Shown here in pieces: positions 1 through 8,789 of a DNA stretch of 64,000 bases. The notes beneath the pieces are model-generated. The model had not been told where the DNA came from, ran no database searches, and saw only the letters and a program-made list of their open reading frames with translations. Source of the DNA: Pseudaestuariivita atlantica (lineage in GTDB: Bacteria; Pseudomonadota; Alphaproteobacteria; Rhodobacterales; Rhodobacteraceae); contig NZ_AQQZ01000001.1 of the NCBI RefSeq assembly GCF_001205715.1, positions 641,048-705,047 on the forward strand, given 5' to 3'. The stretch's first letter is position 1. Every line of letters starts with the position of its first letter. The translations under genes and the position numbers were made by a program.

Positions 1-576
1 GATGTCGCGCAGGCCGGGGGCGTGCAGGCCCATGAAATGGCTCAGGTATCCAACGCACCACGGCTCGTTGATGGGCGCGACCGAATGCACGCGGTCGCCG
101 ATCCGCCGCATCACCGCAGTGGTGAAATCGGCGAAACGGTCGGCGATGTCGCCGTTGCGCCACCCGCCCACATCGGCCAGCGCCTGCGGCAATTCCCAGT
201 GATAGAGCGTCGCCATGGGCTTCAGCCCGCGCGCGCACATCGCGTCCACCAGCCTGTCATAGAAGTCCAGCCCTTCGGGGTTCACGTTCACCCCGTCCGG
301 CATGACCCGCGCCCACGAGGTCGAGAAGCGGTAGCCGTCGAACCCGGCCCCTGCGACAAGGTCGAGGTCCTCTTCATAACGGTGGTAATGGTCGCAGGCA
401 TATGCGCCGTCCTCGGCCCGCACGACGTTGCCGGGCGTGGCGGCAAAGCTGTCCCAATGCGTGGGGCCCGCACCGCCATATGCGTGGCCCTCGATCTGGT
501 AGGCGGAGGTGGCGGTCCCGAACAGGAAACCATCGGGAAAATCGGCGCGGGCGTGGCGCAGCATGGGCAGGTCCAT
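1..576 (-). CDS. GH1 family beta-glucosidase, N-terminal part (runs off left edge)
   Basis: Retaining beta-glycosidase of family GH1, probably a cytoplasmic beta-glucosidase; 192 residues are visible and the rest, including the nucleophile, lies beyond position 1. It opens MDLPMLRHARADFPDGFLFG and shows the GH1 start signature FGTATSAYQIEG, then FSTSWARVMPDG, YHWELPQ and INEPW, whose Glu171 would be the acid/base. The start at 576 is 4 bases after the stop of the LacI gene, so the two form one transcription unit; an in-frame ATG at 564 is an alternative. No signal peptide is seen. A beta-glucosidase beside an alpha-glucoside operon suggests mixed glucoside use; the true substrate is not readable. 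Confidence 0.9.
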   Translation of the reverse strand, partial: MDLPMLRHARADFPDGFLFGTATSAYQIEGHAYGGAGPTHWDSFAATPGNVVRAEDGAYACDHYHRYEEDLDLVAGAGFDGYRFSTSWARVMPDGVNVNPEGLDFYDRLVDAMCARGLKPMATLYHWELPQALADVGGWRNGDIADRFADFTTAVMRRIGDRVHSVAPINEPWCVGYLSHFMGLHAPGLRDI

Positions 577-580
577 CACG

Positions 581-1609
581 TCAGGGGGTGGGGCAGGGGC
601 CGGTCGAGCGACCGATGATCAGTTCGGCTTCCATCATCACCGTCCGGGGCGGGGCATCGGGCACGTCGATCCGCTCCAGCACCATCTCGGCCACGATGCG
701 GCCCGCGTCGCGGACCGACGACCGGGTGGCGGTAAAGATCGCCTCGTCCTGGCCGTTGCGCAGGTAACTCAGGTCGTCGTCATGGGTGATGATCGACACG
801 TCGCGGGCCAGTTGCAGCCCGGCCTCGTCCAGCGCGCGGCGCGCGCCGATGGCAAGGATCAGGGACGAGGTCAGCACGGCCGTCGGCGGATCGGGCCGGT
901 TCAGCATGTCGCGCATCGCGTGGTGGCCGTTGACCTCGGTCATCTCGGCCGATGACATCAGGTCGTCGCGCGGGGTGATGCCCGCCGCCTCCAGCGCCGA
1001 CAGGTAGCCCTGCCGCCGCCGATGGGCGAAATCCATGAATTCCAGCCCGTTGATCAACGCGATCTTGCGGTGGCCCAGCTCGGCCAGGAACTGCGTGGCG
1101 CGATGGAAGGCGCGGTAATTGTCCACGTCGAGCCACGAATAGGGCAGCGCCTCGTTCGAGGCGCGGCCATGCACGACGAAGGGCAGGCCCAGTTCGTGCA
1201 GAAGGCCGATGCGCGGGTCGTCCATGCGCGGTCCGTGCACGATGATGCCGTCCACCGTGCCGGTGGTGGCAAGCCTGCGATAGGCCGCTTCCTCCTCGCC
1301 ATCGGGGACCAGCGATAATTGCAGGTCGTAATTCGATTTGAGGTAGGTCTCCCCGGCACCGGCGATGAAGTCGCCGAAGACGGGGTTCACCATTTCATGC
1401 TGGGCGCTCACCGGCAGGACATGCCCGATCGCCTGCGCCCGGCCCGTGGCCAGCCCGCGCGCCCGCGCGTTCGGGCGATAGCCCACGCGGTCGGCCTCCA
1501 GCTGCACCCGTTCGCGGGTGCTTTCGCTGACTTCCGGGTAGCCGTTCAACGCCCGGCTCACGGTCGTCTGGGACAGGCCAAGGTGATCTGACAGTTGCTT
1601 GAGGTTCAT
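581..1609 (-). CDS. aglR: LacI-family regulator of the alpha-glucoside locus (AglR-like)
   Basis: DNA-binding repressor, 342 residues, the normal LacI/GalR length. Residues 1-25 hold the helix-turn-helix (LSQTTVSRALNGYPEVSE), followed by the hinge (YRPNARARGLATGRA) and a periplasmic-binding-protein-like sensor domain. It is divergent from aglE, the usual place of AglR in alphaproteobacteria, so it probably senses an alpha-glucoside and represses aglEFGAK. A palindrome AAGCGCTT lies 9 bases before its own start codon and a second before aglE, which suggests autoregulation as well. The ligand is inferred from context. The partial beta-glucosidase gene follows with a 4-base gap. Confidence 0.88.
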   Translation of the reverse strand: MNLKQLSDHLGLSQTTVSRALNGYPEVSESTRERVQLEADRVGYRPNARARGLATGRAQAIGHVLPVSAQHEMVNPVFGDFIAGAGETYLKSNYDLQLSLVPDGEEEAAYRRLATTGTVDGIIVHGPRMDDPRIGLLHELGLPFVVHGRASNEALPYSWLDVDNYRAFHRATQFLAELGHRKIALINGLEFMDFAHRRRQGYLSALEAAGITPRDDLMSSAEMTEVNGHHAMRDMLNRPDPPTAVLTSSLILAIGARRALDEAGLQLARDVSIITHDDDLSYLRNGQDEAIFTATRSSVRDAGRIVAEMVLERIDVPDAPPRTVMMEAELIIGRSTGPCPTP

Positions 1610-1617
1610 GGTATTCC

Positions 1618-1626
1618 AAAGCGCTT
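1618..1626. promoter_or_regulatory. LacI-type operator near aglR start
   Basis: The bases AAAGCGCTT contain the perfect palindrome AAGCGCTT (1619-1626) with a central CG, as LacI/GalR proteins prefer. It sits just upstream of the aglR start codon, a position suited to autorepression. It matches the core of the second site at 1842-1851. Confidence 0.55.
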
Positions 1627-1841
1627 CGGGCAGGGATCGGGATAAAGGCTCCGGACCGATCCGTCAAAATGAAAGTGCGCGCCGCACGGCGTGGCGATTT
1701 GCGGGAACGCCTGAAATGAGGGAGAAAAGGTGGGTGCAAAAGGATGTGAGGTGATTGCGGTTGTGCTGCGTTGCAGCATCACGCGTCGCGCTGAATCCAG
1801 ATTGACAGGCCCACGCCATCGCGTAGGTTGCGCTTGGTTTG

Positions 1842-1851
1842 AAAGCGCTTT
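1842..1851. promoter_or_regulatory. LacI-type operator before aglE
   Basis: AAAGCGCTTT is a perfect 10-base palindrome set within TTTGAAAGCGCTTTGAAA. It lies about 12 bases downstream of the proposed aglE -10 element, so bound repressor would block initiation or early elongation. The core is shared with the site before aglR. Confidence 0.65.
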
Positions 1852-1915
1852 GAAAGATTCGGGCGCTGCAATCGTGTCCCGGCCCGGCGGGGTCGGTTAG
1901 GGAGGACATCACCAC

Positions 1916-3277
1916 ATGAAACACCTGATGATGACAGCCGCGGCAGCGGCGCTCGTGGCCGGGGCGGCAGCCGCGGATGGCCACGCCAACCTGAAATTCG
2001 CTCCGGGCGAAGGGCCGTTCAGCTGGGACGCCTACAATGCATGGGCCGAAAGCGCGCCGGACCTGTCGGGCGTCGAGATCACGATCTCGGGTCCGTGGCT
2101 GACGCCGGAATGGGAAATCTTCGAATCGACGCTCGCCTATTTCGAGGCCGCGACCGGCGCCGACGTGAAATACACCGGCTCCGACAGCTTCGAGCAGCAG
2201 ATCGTCATCGATGCCGAGGCCGGCTCGGCCCCCAACATCGCGGTCTTCCCGCAGCCCGGTCTTGCCGCCGTGATGGCCAGCCAGGGCCAGCTGACGCCGC
2301 TGGGCGACGGCATGGCCGACTGGGTGCGCGACAACTACTCGGCAGGCCAGTCCTGGGTCGATCTGGGCACCTACAACGATGCCGACGGCAACCCGCAGAT
2401 GTACGGCTTCTTCTTCAACGTGAACGTCAAGTCGCTGGTCTGGTACAACCCCGAAAACTTCGAAGATGCCGGTTACGAAGTGCCGGAAACGATGGAAGAG
2501 CTGCGCGCGCTGACCGAACAGATGGTCGCCGATGGCGAGACGCCGTGGTGCATCGGCCTGGGGTCGGGTGCCGCGACCGGCTGGCCGGCGACCGACTGGG
2601 TCGAGGACATCATGCTGCGCACGCAGTCGCCCGACGTCTACGACGCATGGACGACCAACGAGTTGCCGTTCAACGATCCCAAGGTCGTGGCCGCGATCGA
2701 GGAATTCGGCTGGTTCGCACGTGACGACGCCAAGGTGAACGGCGGCACGGGCGCGGTTGCTTCGACCGACTTCCGCGACAGCCCCGACGCCATGTTCGAC
2801 TCGCCTCCGGGCTGCTACATGCACCGCCAGGCGTCGTTCATCCCGGCCTTCATGCCCGAGGGTGTGGAAATCGGCGTGGATGCCGACTTCTTCTACTTCC
2901 CGAGCTATGCCGACAAGGACCTCGGCAACCCGGTTCTGGGCGGTGGCACGCTGATGGCGATCACCGATCCGTCGGACGGCACCTCGGCGCTGATGGAGTT
3001 CTTCAAGCAACCCATCGCGCATGAAGTGATGATGGCCCAGACCGGCTTCCTGACGCCGCATTCGGGCGTGAACCTCGAAGCGTACAAGGACGACACGCTG
3101 CGCGGCCAGGGCGAGATCCTGCTGGGCGCGACCACCTTCCGCTTCGACGGGTCGGACCTGATGCCCGGCGCTGTCGGCGCGGGCTCGTTCTGGACCGGCA
3201 TGGTCGACTATGTCGGCGGCAAGGACGCGCAAGCCGTGGCCGACGACATCCAGGCCAGCTGGGACGCGATCAAGTAA
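1916..3277 (+). CDS. aglE: Alpha-glucoside ABC transporter, periplasmic binding protein
   Basis: Solute-binding protein of the alpha-glucoside (maltose, trehalose, sucrose type) ABC importer; 453 residues. A Sec signal peptide occupies residues 1-20 (MKHLMMTAAAAALVAGAAAA, cut before DGHANL). The rest resembles extracellular solute-binding family 1, with ISGPWLTPEWEIFESTLAYF near the N-terminus and WVEDIMLR in the centre. It heads the aglEFGAK operon and is separated from aglF by a strong hairpin, which would allow more binding protein than permease. The start is set by AGGGAGGA upstream. Substrate range is inferred from synteny with the rhizobial agl system, not measured. Confidence 0.9.
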   Translation: MKHLMMTAAAAALVAGAAAADGHANLKFAPGEGPFSWDAYNAWAESAPDLSGVEITISGPWLTPEWEIFESTLAYFEAATGADVKYTGSDSFEQQIVIDAEAGSAPNIAVFPQPGLAAVMASQGQLTPLGDGMADWVRDNYSAGQSWVDLGTYNDADGNPQMYGFFFNVNVKSLVWYNPENFEDAGYEVPETMEELRALTEQMVADGETPWCIGLGSGAATGWPATDWVEDIMLRTQSPDVYDAWTTNELPFNDPKVVAAIEEFGWFARDDAKVNGGTGAVASTDFRDSPDAMFDSPPGCYMHRQASFIPAFMPEGVEIGVDADFFYFPSYADKDLGNPVLGGGTLMAITDPSDGTSALMEFFKQPIAHEVMMAQTGFLTPHSGVNLEAYKDDTLRGQGEILLGATTFRFDGSDLMPGAVGAGSFWTGMVDYVGGKDAQAVADDIQASWDAIK

Positions 3278-3307
3278 TCGCGTTGTCTGACTGACGACCA
3301 AACGACC

Positions 3308-3341
3308 GGGGCAGGCCCGCCACGCACGAGCGGGCCGCCCC
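3308..3341 (+). terminator. Stem-loop between aglE and aglF (attenuator)
   Basis: Arms GGGGCAGGCCCGC and GCGGGCCGCCCC pair with one bulged A around a 9-base loop. There is no U-run, so partial termination or 3'-end protection of the aglE message is more likely than full termination. Confidence 0.5.
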
Positions 3342-3375
3342 ACCTTTCGCCAATCCGCCAGGGGAGGAGAGACCG

Positions 3376-4377
3376 ATGTCACCGGTCCTGCTGGGCATTT
3401 TCACGATCGTTCTGGGTGTTGCGGGGTGCGTGGGGTACTTCTGGGCGTCGAACCTGATCCTCGACAAGGTCATCTTTCCCGCAAAAGGCCCGAATGCGGG
3501 CCGAAACATCAACCGCGCGAACATGGTCCGCCCGTGGCTTTTCCTGTTCCCCGCGCTGTTCGTGCTGACGCTCTACCTCGGCTACCCGGTGATCGAAACG
3601 CTGCGCCTGTCGCTGATGGAGCGCGTGCCCGGCGGCAGCGAGTTCGTGGGTCTGGCGAATTATTCCCAGATGCTCGACGAGCCGAAATTCTGGGAGGCGC
3701 TGCGCAACAACATGCTGTGGCTGCTGGTGGTGCCCGCCGCCTCGACCGCGTTCGGGCTCTTGGCCGCGCAACTGACCGACCGCATCGCGTGGGGGTCGAT
3801 TGCCAAGTCGCTGATCTTCATGCCCATGGCGATCTCGTTCGTGGGCGCCGCCGTCATCTGGAAACTCGTCTACGACGCGCGCCCCATCGAGACCGAGCAG
3901 ATCGGCATCATCAACGCCATCATCGTCGCCGCGGGCGGTGAGCCGAAGACGATCCTGACGATCCCGTTCTGGAACAACTTCTTCCTGATGATCGTGCTGA
4001 TCTGGATCCAGACCGGGTTTGCCATGGTGATTCTGTCCGCCGCCCTGCGCGGCATCCCCGAAGAAACGGTCGAGGCCGCCATCGTGGATGGCGCGGGCCC
4101 GTTCCAGATCTTCTTCAAGATCAAGGTGCCGCAGATCATGGGCACCATCGTCGTCGTCTGGACCACGATCACCATCGTCGTCCTGAAAGTCTTCGACATC
4201 GTGTTCGCCATGACCAACGGCCAGTGGGAGACGCAGGTCCTGGCCAATTACATGTACGACAAGCTGTTCCGCGCCAATGACTGGGGCGTCGGGTCCGCCG
4301 CCGCCATGGTCATCATGCTGCTGGTGACGCCGATCCTTGTCTGGAACGTCTACAACGCCCGCAAGGAGATGAAGTGA
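3376..4377 (+). CDS. aglF: Alpha-glucoside ABC transporter permease AglF
   Basis: Inner-membrane permease of the MalF type, 333 residues. An extra N-terminal hydrophobic segment (residues 4-28) precedes the usual six-helix core that begins near residue 50 (PWLFLFPALFVLTLYLGYP). The cytoplasmic EAA loop that docks on the ATPase is readable as EETVEAAIVDGAGPFQIFFK near residue 235. GGGGAGGAGAG is the ribosome binding site. Its stop overlaps the start of aglG by one base (TGATG), so the two halves of the permease are translationally coupled. Confidence 0.9.
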   Translation: MSPVLLGIFTIVLGVAGCVGYFWASNLILDKVIFPAKGPNAGRNINRANMVRPWLFLFPALFVLTLYLGYPVIETLRLSLMERVPGGSEFVGLANYSQMLDEPKFWEALRNNMLWLLVVPAASTAFGLLAAQLTDRIAWGSIAKSLIFMPMAISFVGAAVIWKLVYDARPIETEQIGIINAIIVAAGGEPKTILTIPFWNNFFLMIVLIWIQTGFAMVILSAALRGIPEETVEAAIVDGAGPFQIFFKIKVPQIMGTIVVVWTTITIVVLKVFDIVFAMTNGQWETQVLANYMYDKLFRANDWGVGSAAAMVIMLLVTPILVWNVYNARKEMK

Positions 4378-5531
4378 TGGACAATATCGCCGGCACCAAA
4401 TCCTCGCTGACATGGGCGGTCAACCTGTCCGTCCTCGCGCTTGTCTTCCTGTGGCTGTTCCCGACGGTTGGTCTTCTGGTGTCCTCGTTCCGCACCGGTG
4501 ACCAGATCGCGTCGTCTGGCTGGTGGAAATCCATGTTCACGGCCGAGCAGAACCTCGTCGTCCGCACCCAGGACCCTGACAAGCAGGTGCAGGAGGGCAA
4601 CCTTTGGGTGATCGAGGGCAACGTCTTTACCGAGGATGGCCGCCCCGTCGGCACGATCAGCCGCTATGGCACATCCTCGCGGTCGATTTCCGACTATGCC
4701 GCGGGCGAGGCGGGCGAGTTTCGCTCGGGCGAGCGGGTGATCGTCGAGACGAACGGCGACTACCGCATCGAAAGCACCGAGGAGATGAGCGGCAAGCGCG
4801 GCAAGCGGTTGTTCGTCACCGCCGCCGTGCCGCCCGAATTCACGCTCGAAAACTACCGCTTCATGCTGTTCGACGAAAGCAATGTCGAAGGCATGTCCAA
4901 GGCCTTCATCAACACGCTGACCGTCACGATCCCGGCCACCGTCATCCCCATCCTCGTCGCGGCCTTCGCGGCCTACGCGCTGGCATGGATGGAGTTTCCG
5001 GGCCGCGCGCTCCTGATCGCCGCCGTTGTGGCCGCGCTGGTGGTGCCCCTGCAACTGGCGCTGATCCCGCTTCTGAAGCTGCATAACGAGATCGGGATCG
5101 GGAAGGGATATATCGGCGTCTGGCTGGCCCATACCGGGTTCGGCATGCCGCTCGCGATATACCTGTTACGCAACTACATGGTCGGCCTGCCGCGCGACAT
5201 CATCGAAAACGCGCGCGTCGATGGCGCGACCGAGTTCCAGATCTTCACCAAGATCATCCTGCCGCTCTGCTTCCCGGCGCTGGCATCCTTCGCGATTCTT
5301 CAGTTCCTGTGGACGTGGAACGACCTGCTGGTGGCCAAGGTGTTCCTGATCGACAGCACCGGCGAGACCACGGTGATGACCAACAAGATCGTCGAACTCC
5401 TCGGCACGCGCGGCGGCAACTGGGAGATCCTTGCAACGGCGGCCTTCGTCTCGATCATCATGCCATTGGTCGTGTTCTTCGCCATGCAGAAATACCTTGT
5501 CCGCGGCATGCTCGCGGGCTCCGTGAAATAG
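4377..5531 (+). CDS. aglG: Alpha-glucoside ABC transporter permease AglG
   Basis: Second permease subunit, MalG type, 384 residues from the ATG at 4377; a GTG one codon earlier is possible. The first membrane helix (about 14-36) is followed by an unusually long periplasmic insert (about residues 37-155) before the remaining helices, as in known AglG proteins. The EAA loop is RDIIENARVDGATEFQIF. The C-terminus QKYLVRGMLAGSVK is the conserved MalG-type tail. It forms the membrane channel with AglF and is energised by AglK. Confidence 0.9.
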   Translation: MDNIAGTKSSLTWAVNLSVLALVFLWLFPTVGLLVSSFRTGDQIASSGWWKSMFTAEQNLVVRTQDPDKQVQEGNLWVIEGNVFTEDGRPVGTISRYGTSSRSISDYAAGEAGEFRSGERVIVETNGDYRIESTEEMSGKRGKRLFVTAAVPPEFTLENYRFMLFDESNVEGMSKAFINTLTVTIPATVIPILVAAFAAYALAWMEFPGRALLIAAVVAALVVPLQLALIPLLKLHNEIGIGKGYIGVWLAHTGFGMPLAIYLLRNYMVGLPRDIIENARVDGATEFQIFTKIILPLCFPALASFAILQFLWTWNDLLVAKVFLIDSTGETTVMTNKIVELLGTRGGNWEILATAAFVSIIMPLVVFFAMQKYLVRGMLAGSVK

Positions 5532-5539
5532 GACGGCAC

Positions 5540-7225
5540 ATGAGCTTTCTCGACCCTCAAACCCATTCCGACCCGATGGCGGGCCAGCCCGTCGACAAGG
5601 ACTGGTGGCGCGGTGCGGTGATCTACCAGATCTACCCGCGGTCCTATCAGGACTCGAACGGGGACGGCATCGGCGACCTTGCCGGCATCATCCACCGCCT
5701 CCCGCATGTCGCGTCGCTGGGCGCGGACGCGATCTGGATCTCGCCCTTCTTCCGCTCGCCGATGAAGGATTTCGGCTATGACGTGAGCGATTACCGCGAC
5801 ATCGACCCGATGTTCGGCACGCTGGGCGATTTCGACGCGATGGTGGCGCGGGCGCACGAGCTGGGCCTGAAGGTGATGATCGACCTCGTGCTGTCGCACA
5901 CTTCCGACGAACATCCTTGGTTCCGCGAAAGCCGCACCTCGGCCGACAACCCGAAATCCGACTGGTATGTCTGGGCCGACGCGCAGCCCGACGGCTCGCC
6001 GCCGAACAACTGGCTGTCGATCTTCGGCGGCCCGGCCTGGCAGTGGGACGGGGAGCGGATGCAGTACTACCTGCACAACTTCCTGTCCGAACAGCCGGAC
6101 CTGAACCTGCACAACGAAGAGGTGCAGGACGAATTGCTGTCGGTGGTGAAGTTCTGGCTGGATCGCGGTGTCGACGGCTTCCGGCTCGACACGATCAATT
6201 TCTACTTCCACGACCCGGAATTGCGGTCGAACCCGGCGCTGGCGCTGGAGGCGCGCAACGATTCCATCGCGCCGTCGGTCAACCCGTACAATTGGCAGAA
6301 CCACCTCTATGACAAGAACCGCCCGGAAAACATCGCGTTCCTGAAACGGTTCCGCGCGCTGCTGGATGAATACCCCGCCGCCGCCGCGGTCGGAGAGGTC
6401 GGTGACGACCAGCGCGGGATGGAGATCCAGGCCGAATACACCTCGGGCGGGGACAAGGTGCACATGTGCTATGACTTCGCCTTCCTGTCGGCGGCCCAGC
6501 CCACCGGCAAGCGCATCGGCGAGGTGCTGTCGAAGTTCGAAAAGACGGTCGGCGACGGCTGGGCCTGCTGGGCCTTTTCCAACCACGACGTGGTGCGCCA
6601 CGCCTCGCGCTGGAACATGTCCGAGGCCGAACAGCGCCTTTACGCCGCGATCCTCGTGTCGCTGCGCGGCTCGGTCTGCCTGTACCAAGGCGAGGAGCTG
6701 GGCCTGACCGAGGCCTATGTCGCCTTCGAGGACCTGCAGGACCCCTATGGCAAGGCGTTCTGGCCCAAGTTCAAGGGCCGCGACGGGTGCCGCACGCCGA
6801 TGGTCTGGGTGCGCGACAACGCGACGGGCGGGTTCACCGACGGCAAGCCATGGCTGCCCGTCGCGGTCGAACATCTGGAACGGGCGGTTTCGGCGCAGGA
6901 GGATGACGCGGCCTCGCACCTGAATTTCTATCGCCGCCTGCTGGCGTTCCGGCGCCATCACCCGGCGCTTGTGAAAGGCACGATGAGTCATCTGCAAGCG
7001 ACGGACGAGATGCTGAGTTTCGTGCGGCAGAACGGCGACGAGCGGCTGTTCTGCGCGTTCAACCTGACCAACGCCGCGCAGCCGGTGACATGGCCCGAGG
7101 GCCAGTGGCAGATCGCCGTCGGCGCCCCGTTCGAGGCGCCGGGCGACGGGCAGGATGCGCTTTTGGGGCCGTGGCAGGCGGTTTTCGCGACGGACGCGTC
7201 GCATGACGGGGAGGAGGACGCCTGA
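5540..7225 (+). CDS. aglA: GH13 alpha-glucosidase
   Basis: Cytoplasmic alpha-glucosidase of family GH13, 561 residues, hydrolysing the disaccharides imported by AglEFGK. Visible motifs are GAVIYQIYPRSYQDSNGDG (strand 1), IDLVLSHTS (region I), GFRLDTINF with nucleophile Asp217, AVGEVGDD with acid/base Glu286, and FSNHDVVRH with Asp350. No signal peptide is present, which fits an intracellular enzyme acting after import. The ATG at 5540 follows aglG by 8 bases; a much longer reading in the same frame would lie inside aglG and is rejected. The stop overlaps aglK by one base. Confidence 0.93.
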   Translation: MSFLDPQTHSDPMAGQPVDKDWWRGAVIYQIYPRSYQDSNGDGIGDLAGIIHRLPHVASLGADAIWISPFFRSPMKDFGYDVSDYRDIDPMFGTLGDFDAMVARAHELGLKVMIDLVLSHTSDEHPWFRESRTSADNPKSDWYVWADAQPDGSPPNNWLSIFGGPAWQWDGERMQYYLHNFLSEQPDLNLHNEEVQDELLSVVKFWLDRGVDGFRLDTINFYFHDPELRSNPALALEARNDSIAPSVNPYNWQNHLYDKNRPENIAFLKRFRALLDEYPAAAAVGEVGDDQRGMEIQAEYTSGGDKVHMCYDFAFLSAAQPTGKRIGEVLSKFEKTVGDGWACWAFSNHDVVRHASRWNMSEAEQRLYAAILVSLRGSVCLYQGEELGLTEAYVAFEDLQDPYGKAFWPKFKGRDGCRTPMVWVRDNATGGFTDGKPWLPVAVEHLERAVSAQEDDAASHLNFYRRLLAFRRHHPALVKGTMSHLQATDEMLSFVRQNGDERLFCAFNLTNAAQPVTWPEGQWQIAVGAPFEAPGDGQDALLGPWQAVFATDASHDGEEDA

Positions 7226-8322
7226 TGGCCAATCTGAAGCTGACGGATGTCGAAAAGACCTATGCCGGGGCGGTCAACGTCCTGAACGACATCAACCTCG
7301 ATATCGAGCAGGGCGAGTTGATCGTGTTCGTCGGCCCCTCGGGCTGCGGCAAGTCCACTCTGTTGCGGATGATCGCGGGGCTGGAAAGGATCACCGGCGG
7401 CGAGTTGCAGATCGACGGGCAGGTCGTGAACGACGTGCCGCCCTCGGAACGGGGCATCGCGATGGTGTTCCAGTCCTACGCTCTTTACCCGCACATGACG
7501 GTGCGCGACAACATGGCCTTCGCGCTGAAGATCGCCAAGAAGTCGAAGGCGGAAATCGACGCCGCCATCGACAAGGCCGCGCGCATCCTGCAACTCGAAC
7601 CCTATCTCGACCGCCTGCCCAAGGCGCTGTCGGGTGGGCAGCGGCAGCGGGTCGCCATCGGCCGGTCGATCGTGCGGGACCCGAAGGTGTACCTGTTCGA
7701 CGAGCCGCTCTCGAACCTCGACGCCGCGCTGCGCGTCGCCACCCGGATCGAGATCGCGCAGCTGAAAGAGCAGATGCCCGACTCGACCATGATCTACGTC
7801 ACCCATGACCAGGTGGAGGCGATGACGCTTGCCTCGCGCATCGTGGTGCTGGCGAACAAGGGCATCGCGCAGGTGGGGGCACCGCTGGAATTGTACGAAC
7901 GCCCCAACAGCGAATTCGTGGCGCAGTTCATCGGCTCGCCGTCGATGAACCTGCTTGCGGGCGAGGTCGTGCAGACCGGCGCGCAGACCACGGTCAAGCT
8001 CGACAAGGGCGGTGTGGCGGTGTCGGACGTGCCGACAGAGGCCGCCGACATGGGCCTGAAGGTCAACGTGGGCGTGCGCCCCGAGGACATGGTCGAAGCG
8101 CCCGCGGGCGGCCAGATGCTCTATACCGGGAGGGTCGCCTTTACCGAGGCACTGGGCGAGGTCACGCTGCTTTATTTCGGGGATGCGGACCCGGACGCGG
8201 CGCAGGTGATCGCCAAGCTGCCGGGCATCCACACCGACGTGCGCGGCACCGAGGTGGCGCTGACCGCCGATCCGTCCAAGGTGCACATTTTCCACAACGG
8301 CCAGTCATTGCTTTACCGCTAA
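7225..8322 (+). CDS. aglK: Alpha-glucoside ABC transporter ATP-binding protein
   Basis: ATPase of the MalK/UgpC class, 365 residues. Walker A is GPSGCGKST (about residues 36-44), the Q-loop is MVFQSYALYPHMTV, the signature is LSGGQRQRVAIGRS, Walker B ends VYLFDEPLSNLD and the switch is VTHDQ. Residues from about 235 form the C-terminal TOBE domain. It is the last gene of the operon, coupled to aglA by TGATG. Ugp/Mal-type ATPases can serve several sugar importers, so its partners may not be limited to AglEFG. Confidence 0.92.
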   Translation: MANLKLTDVEKTYAGAVNVLNDINLDIEQGELIVFVGPSGCGKSTLLRMIAGLERITGGELQIDGQVVNDVPPSERGIAMVFQSYALYPHMTVRDNMAFALKIAKKSKAEIDAAIDKAARILQLEPYLDRLPKALSGGQRQRVAIGRSIVRDPKVYLFDEPLSNLDAALRVATRIEIAQLKEQMPDSTMIYVTHDQVEAMTLASRIVVLANKGIAQVGAPLELYERPNSEFVAQFIGSPSMNLLAGEVVQTGAQTTVKLDKGGVAVSDVPTEAADMGLKVNVGVRPEDMVEAPAGGQMLYTGRVAFTEALGEVTLLYFGDADPDAAQVIAKLPGIHTDVRGTEVALTADPSKVHIFHNGQSLLYR

Positions 8323-8391
8323 ACGATTTTCTTTGCCTCACGCCCGGCGCGCGGCCTAGGCTGCGCGAAAAAGAAGGCAGTGGGGCAGGGC

Positions 8392-8706
8392 ATGAAACAC
8401 TGGATACTGGTCGCCTGTGGCGCGACACTTGCAGGATGTGGAGGCACCACCGAGGTCAGCCGCGCGCTGGTCGTGCCGGACAAGGTCACCTGTATCGAGC
8501 CATATCCCGAACGCAACGCATGGCTGCGCGACGAACATCCACCGCTTGAAGAGGTGGTCGCCGCCTATCACCGGCGGGGCTATGCCACGCAGGAAAGCCG
8601 CGTCTATCGGTCCTACAAGGCGTGGCAGGATGCCGGGCGCGACCACGTGAAGGCGGCCGAGTATTACGGCCCCGGATACCTCGCCGCGGCGGCCTGCTGG
8701 ACCTGA
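8392..8706 (+). CDS. Small lipoprotein, function unknown
   Basis: A 104-residue protein with a lipoprotein signal: MKHWILVACGATLAGCGG, lipobox Leu13-Ala-Gly-Cys16, Gly at +2. The mature part is hydrophilic and has no motif I recognise; it includes CIEPYPERNAWLRDEHPP and a C-terminal AAACWT. The ATG at 8392 with upstream GGGGCAGGG is preferred over a GTG at 8380 because it puts the signal peptide at the very N-terminus. It stands alone between aglK and the convergent VWA gene, about 70 bases after aglK, and may be read from the same promoter. Confidence 0.7.
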   Translation: MKHWILVACGATLAGCGGTTEVSRALVVPDKVTCIEPYPERNAWLRDEHPPLEEVVAAYHRRGYATQESRVYRSYKAWQDAGRDHVKAAEYYGPGYLAAAACWT

Positions 8707-8713
8707 CCGGGGG

Positions 8714-8729
8714 GTAACCCACGGGTTAC
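8714..8729. repeat. Short perfect inverted repeat GTAACCC/GGGTTAC
   Basis: Seven-base arms with a 2-base centre lie just after the lipoprotein stop codon, in a stretch that also repeats GGGTTAAC at 8741. It may be part of the 3' end structure of the lipoprotein message or a protein binding site. Confidence 0.35.
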
Positions 8730-8749
8730 GTGTAAAGAACGGGTTAACG

Positions 8750-8780
8750 GGCGCGCTCGTCGCTCTCTTCCGAGCGCGCC
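8750..8780. terminator. Bidirectional stem-loop between convergent genes
   Basis: Perfect 10-base arms GGCGCGCTCG and CGAGCGCGCC enclose an 11-base loop. It lies between the lipoprotein gene and the convergent VWA gene, ending 10 bases short of the latter's stop. No U-run follows on either strand. Confidence 0.5.
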
Positions 8781-8789
8781 TCGCTTCGG

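Larger units (their letters stand above)
1610..1915. promoter_or_regulatory. Divergent control region between aglR and aglE
   Basis: This 306-base gene-free stretch separates divergent aglR and aglE. It holds two LacI-type half-symmetric sites (listed separately), a possible sigma70 promoter for aglE with TTGACA at 1802-1807 and TAGGTT at 1824-1829 (16-base spacer), and a strong ribosome binding site AGGGAGGA around 1899-1906 before the aglE ATG. I see no small gene in it. Confidence 0.6.
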
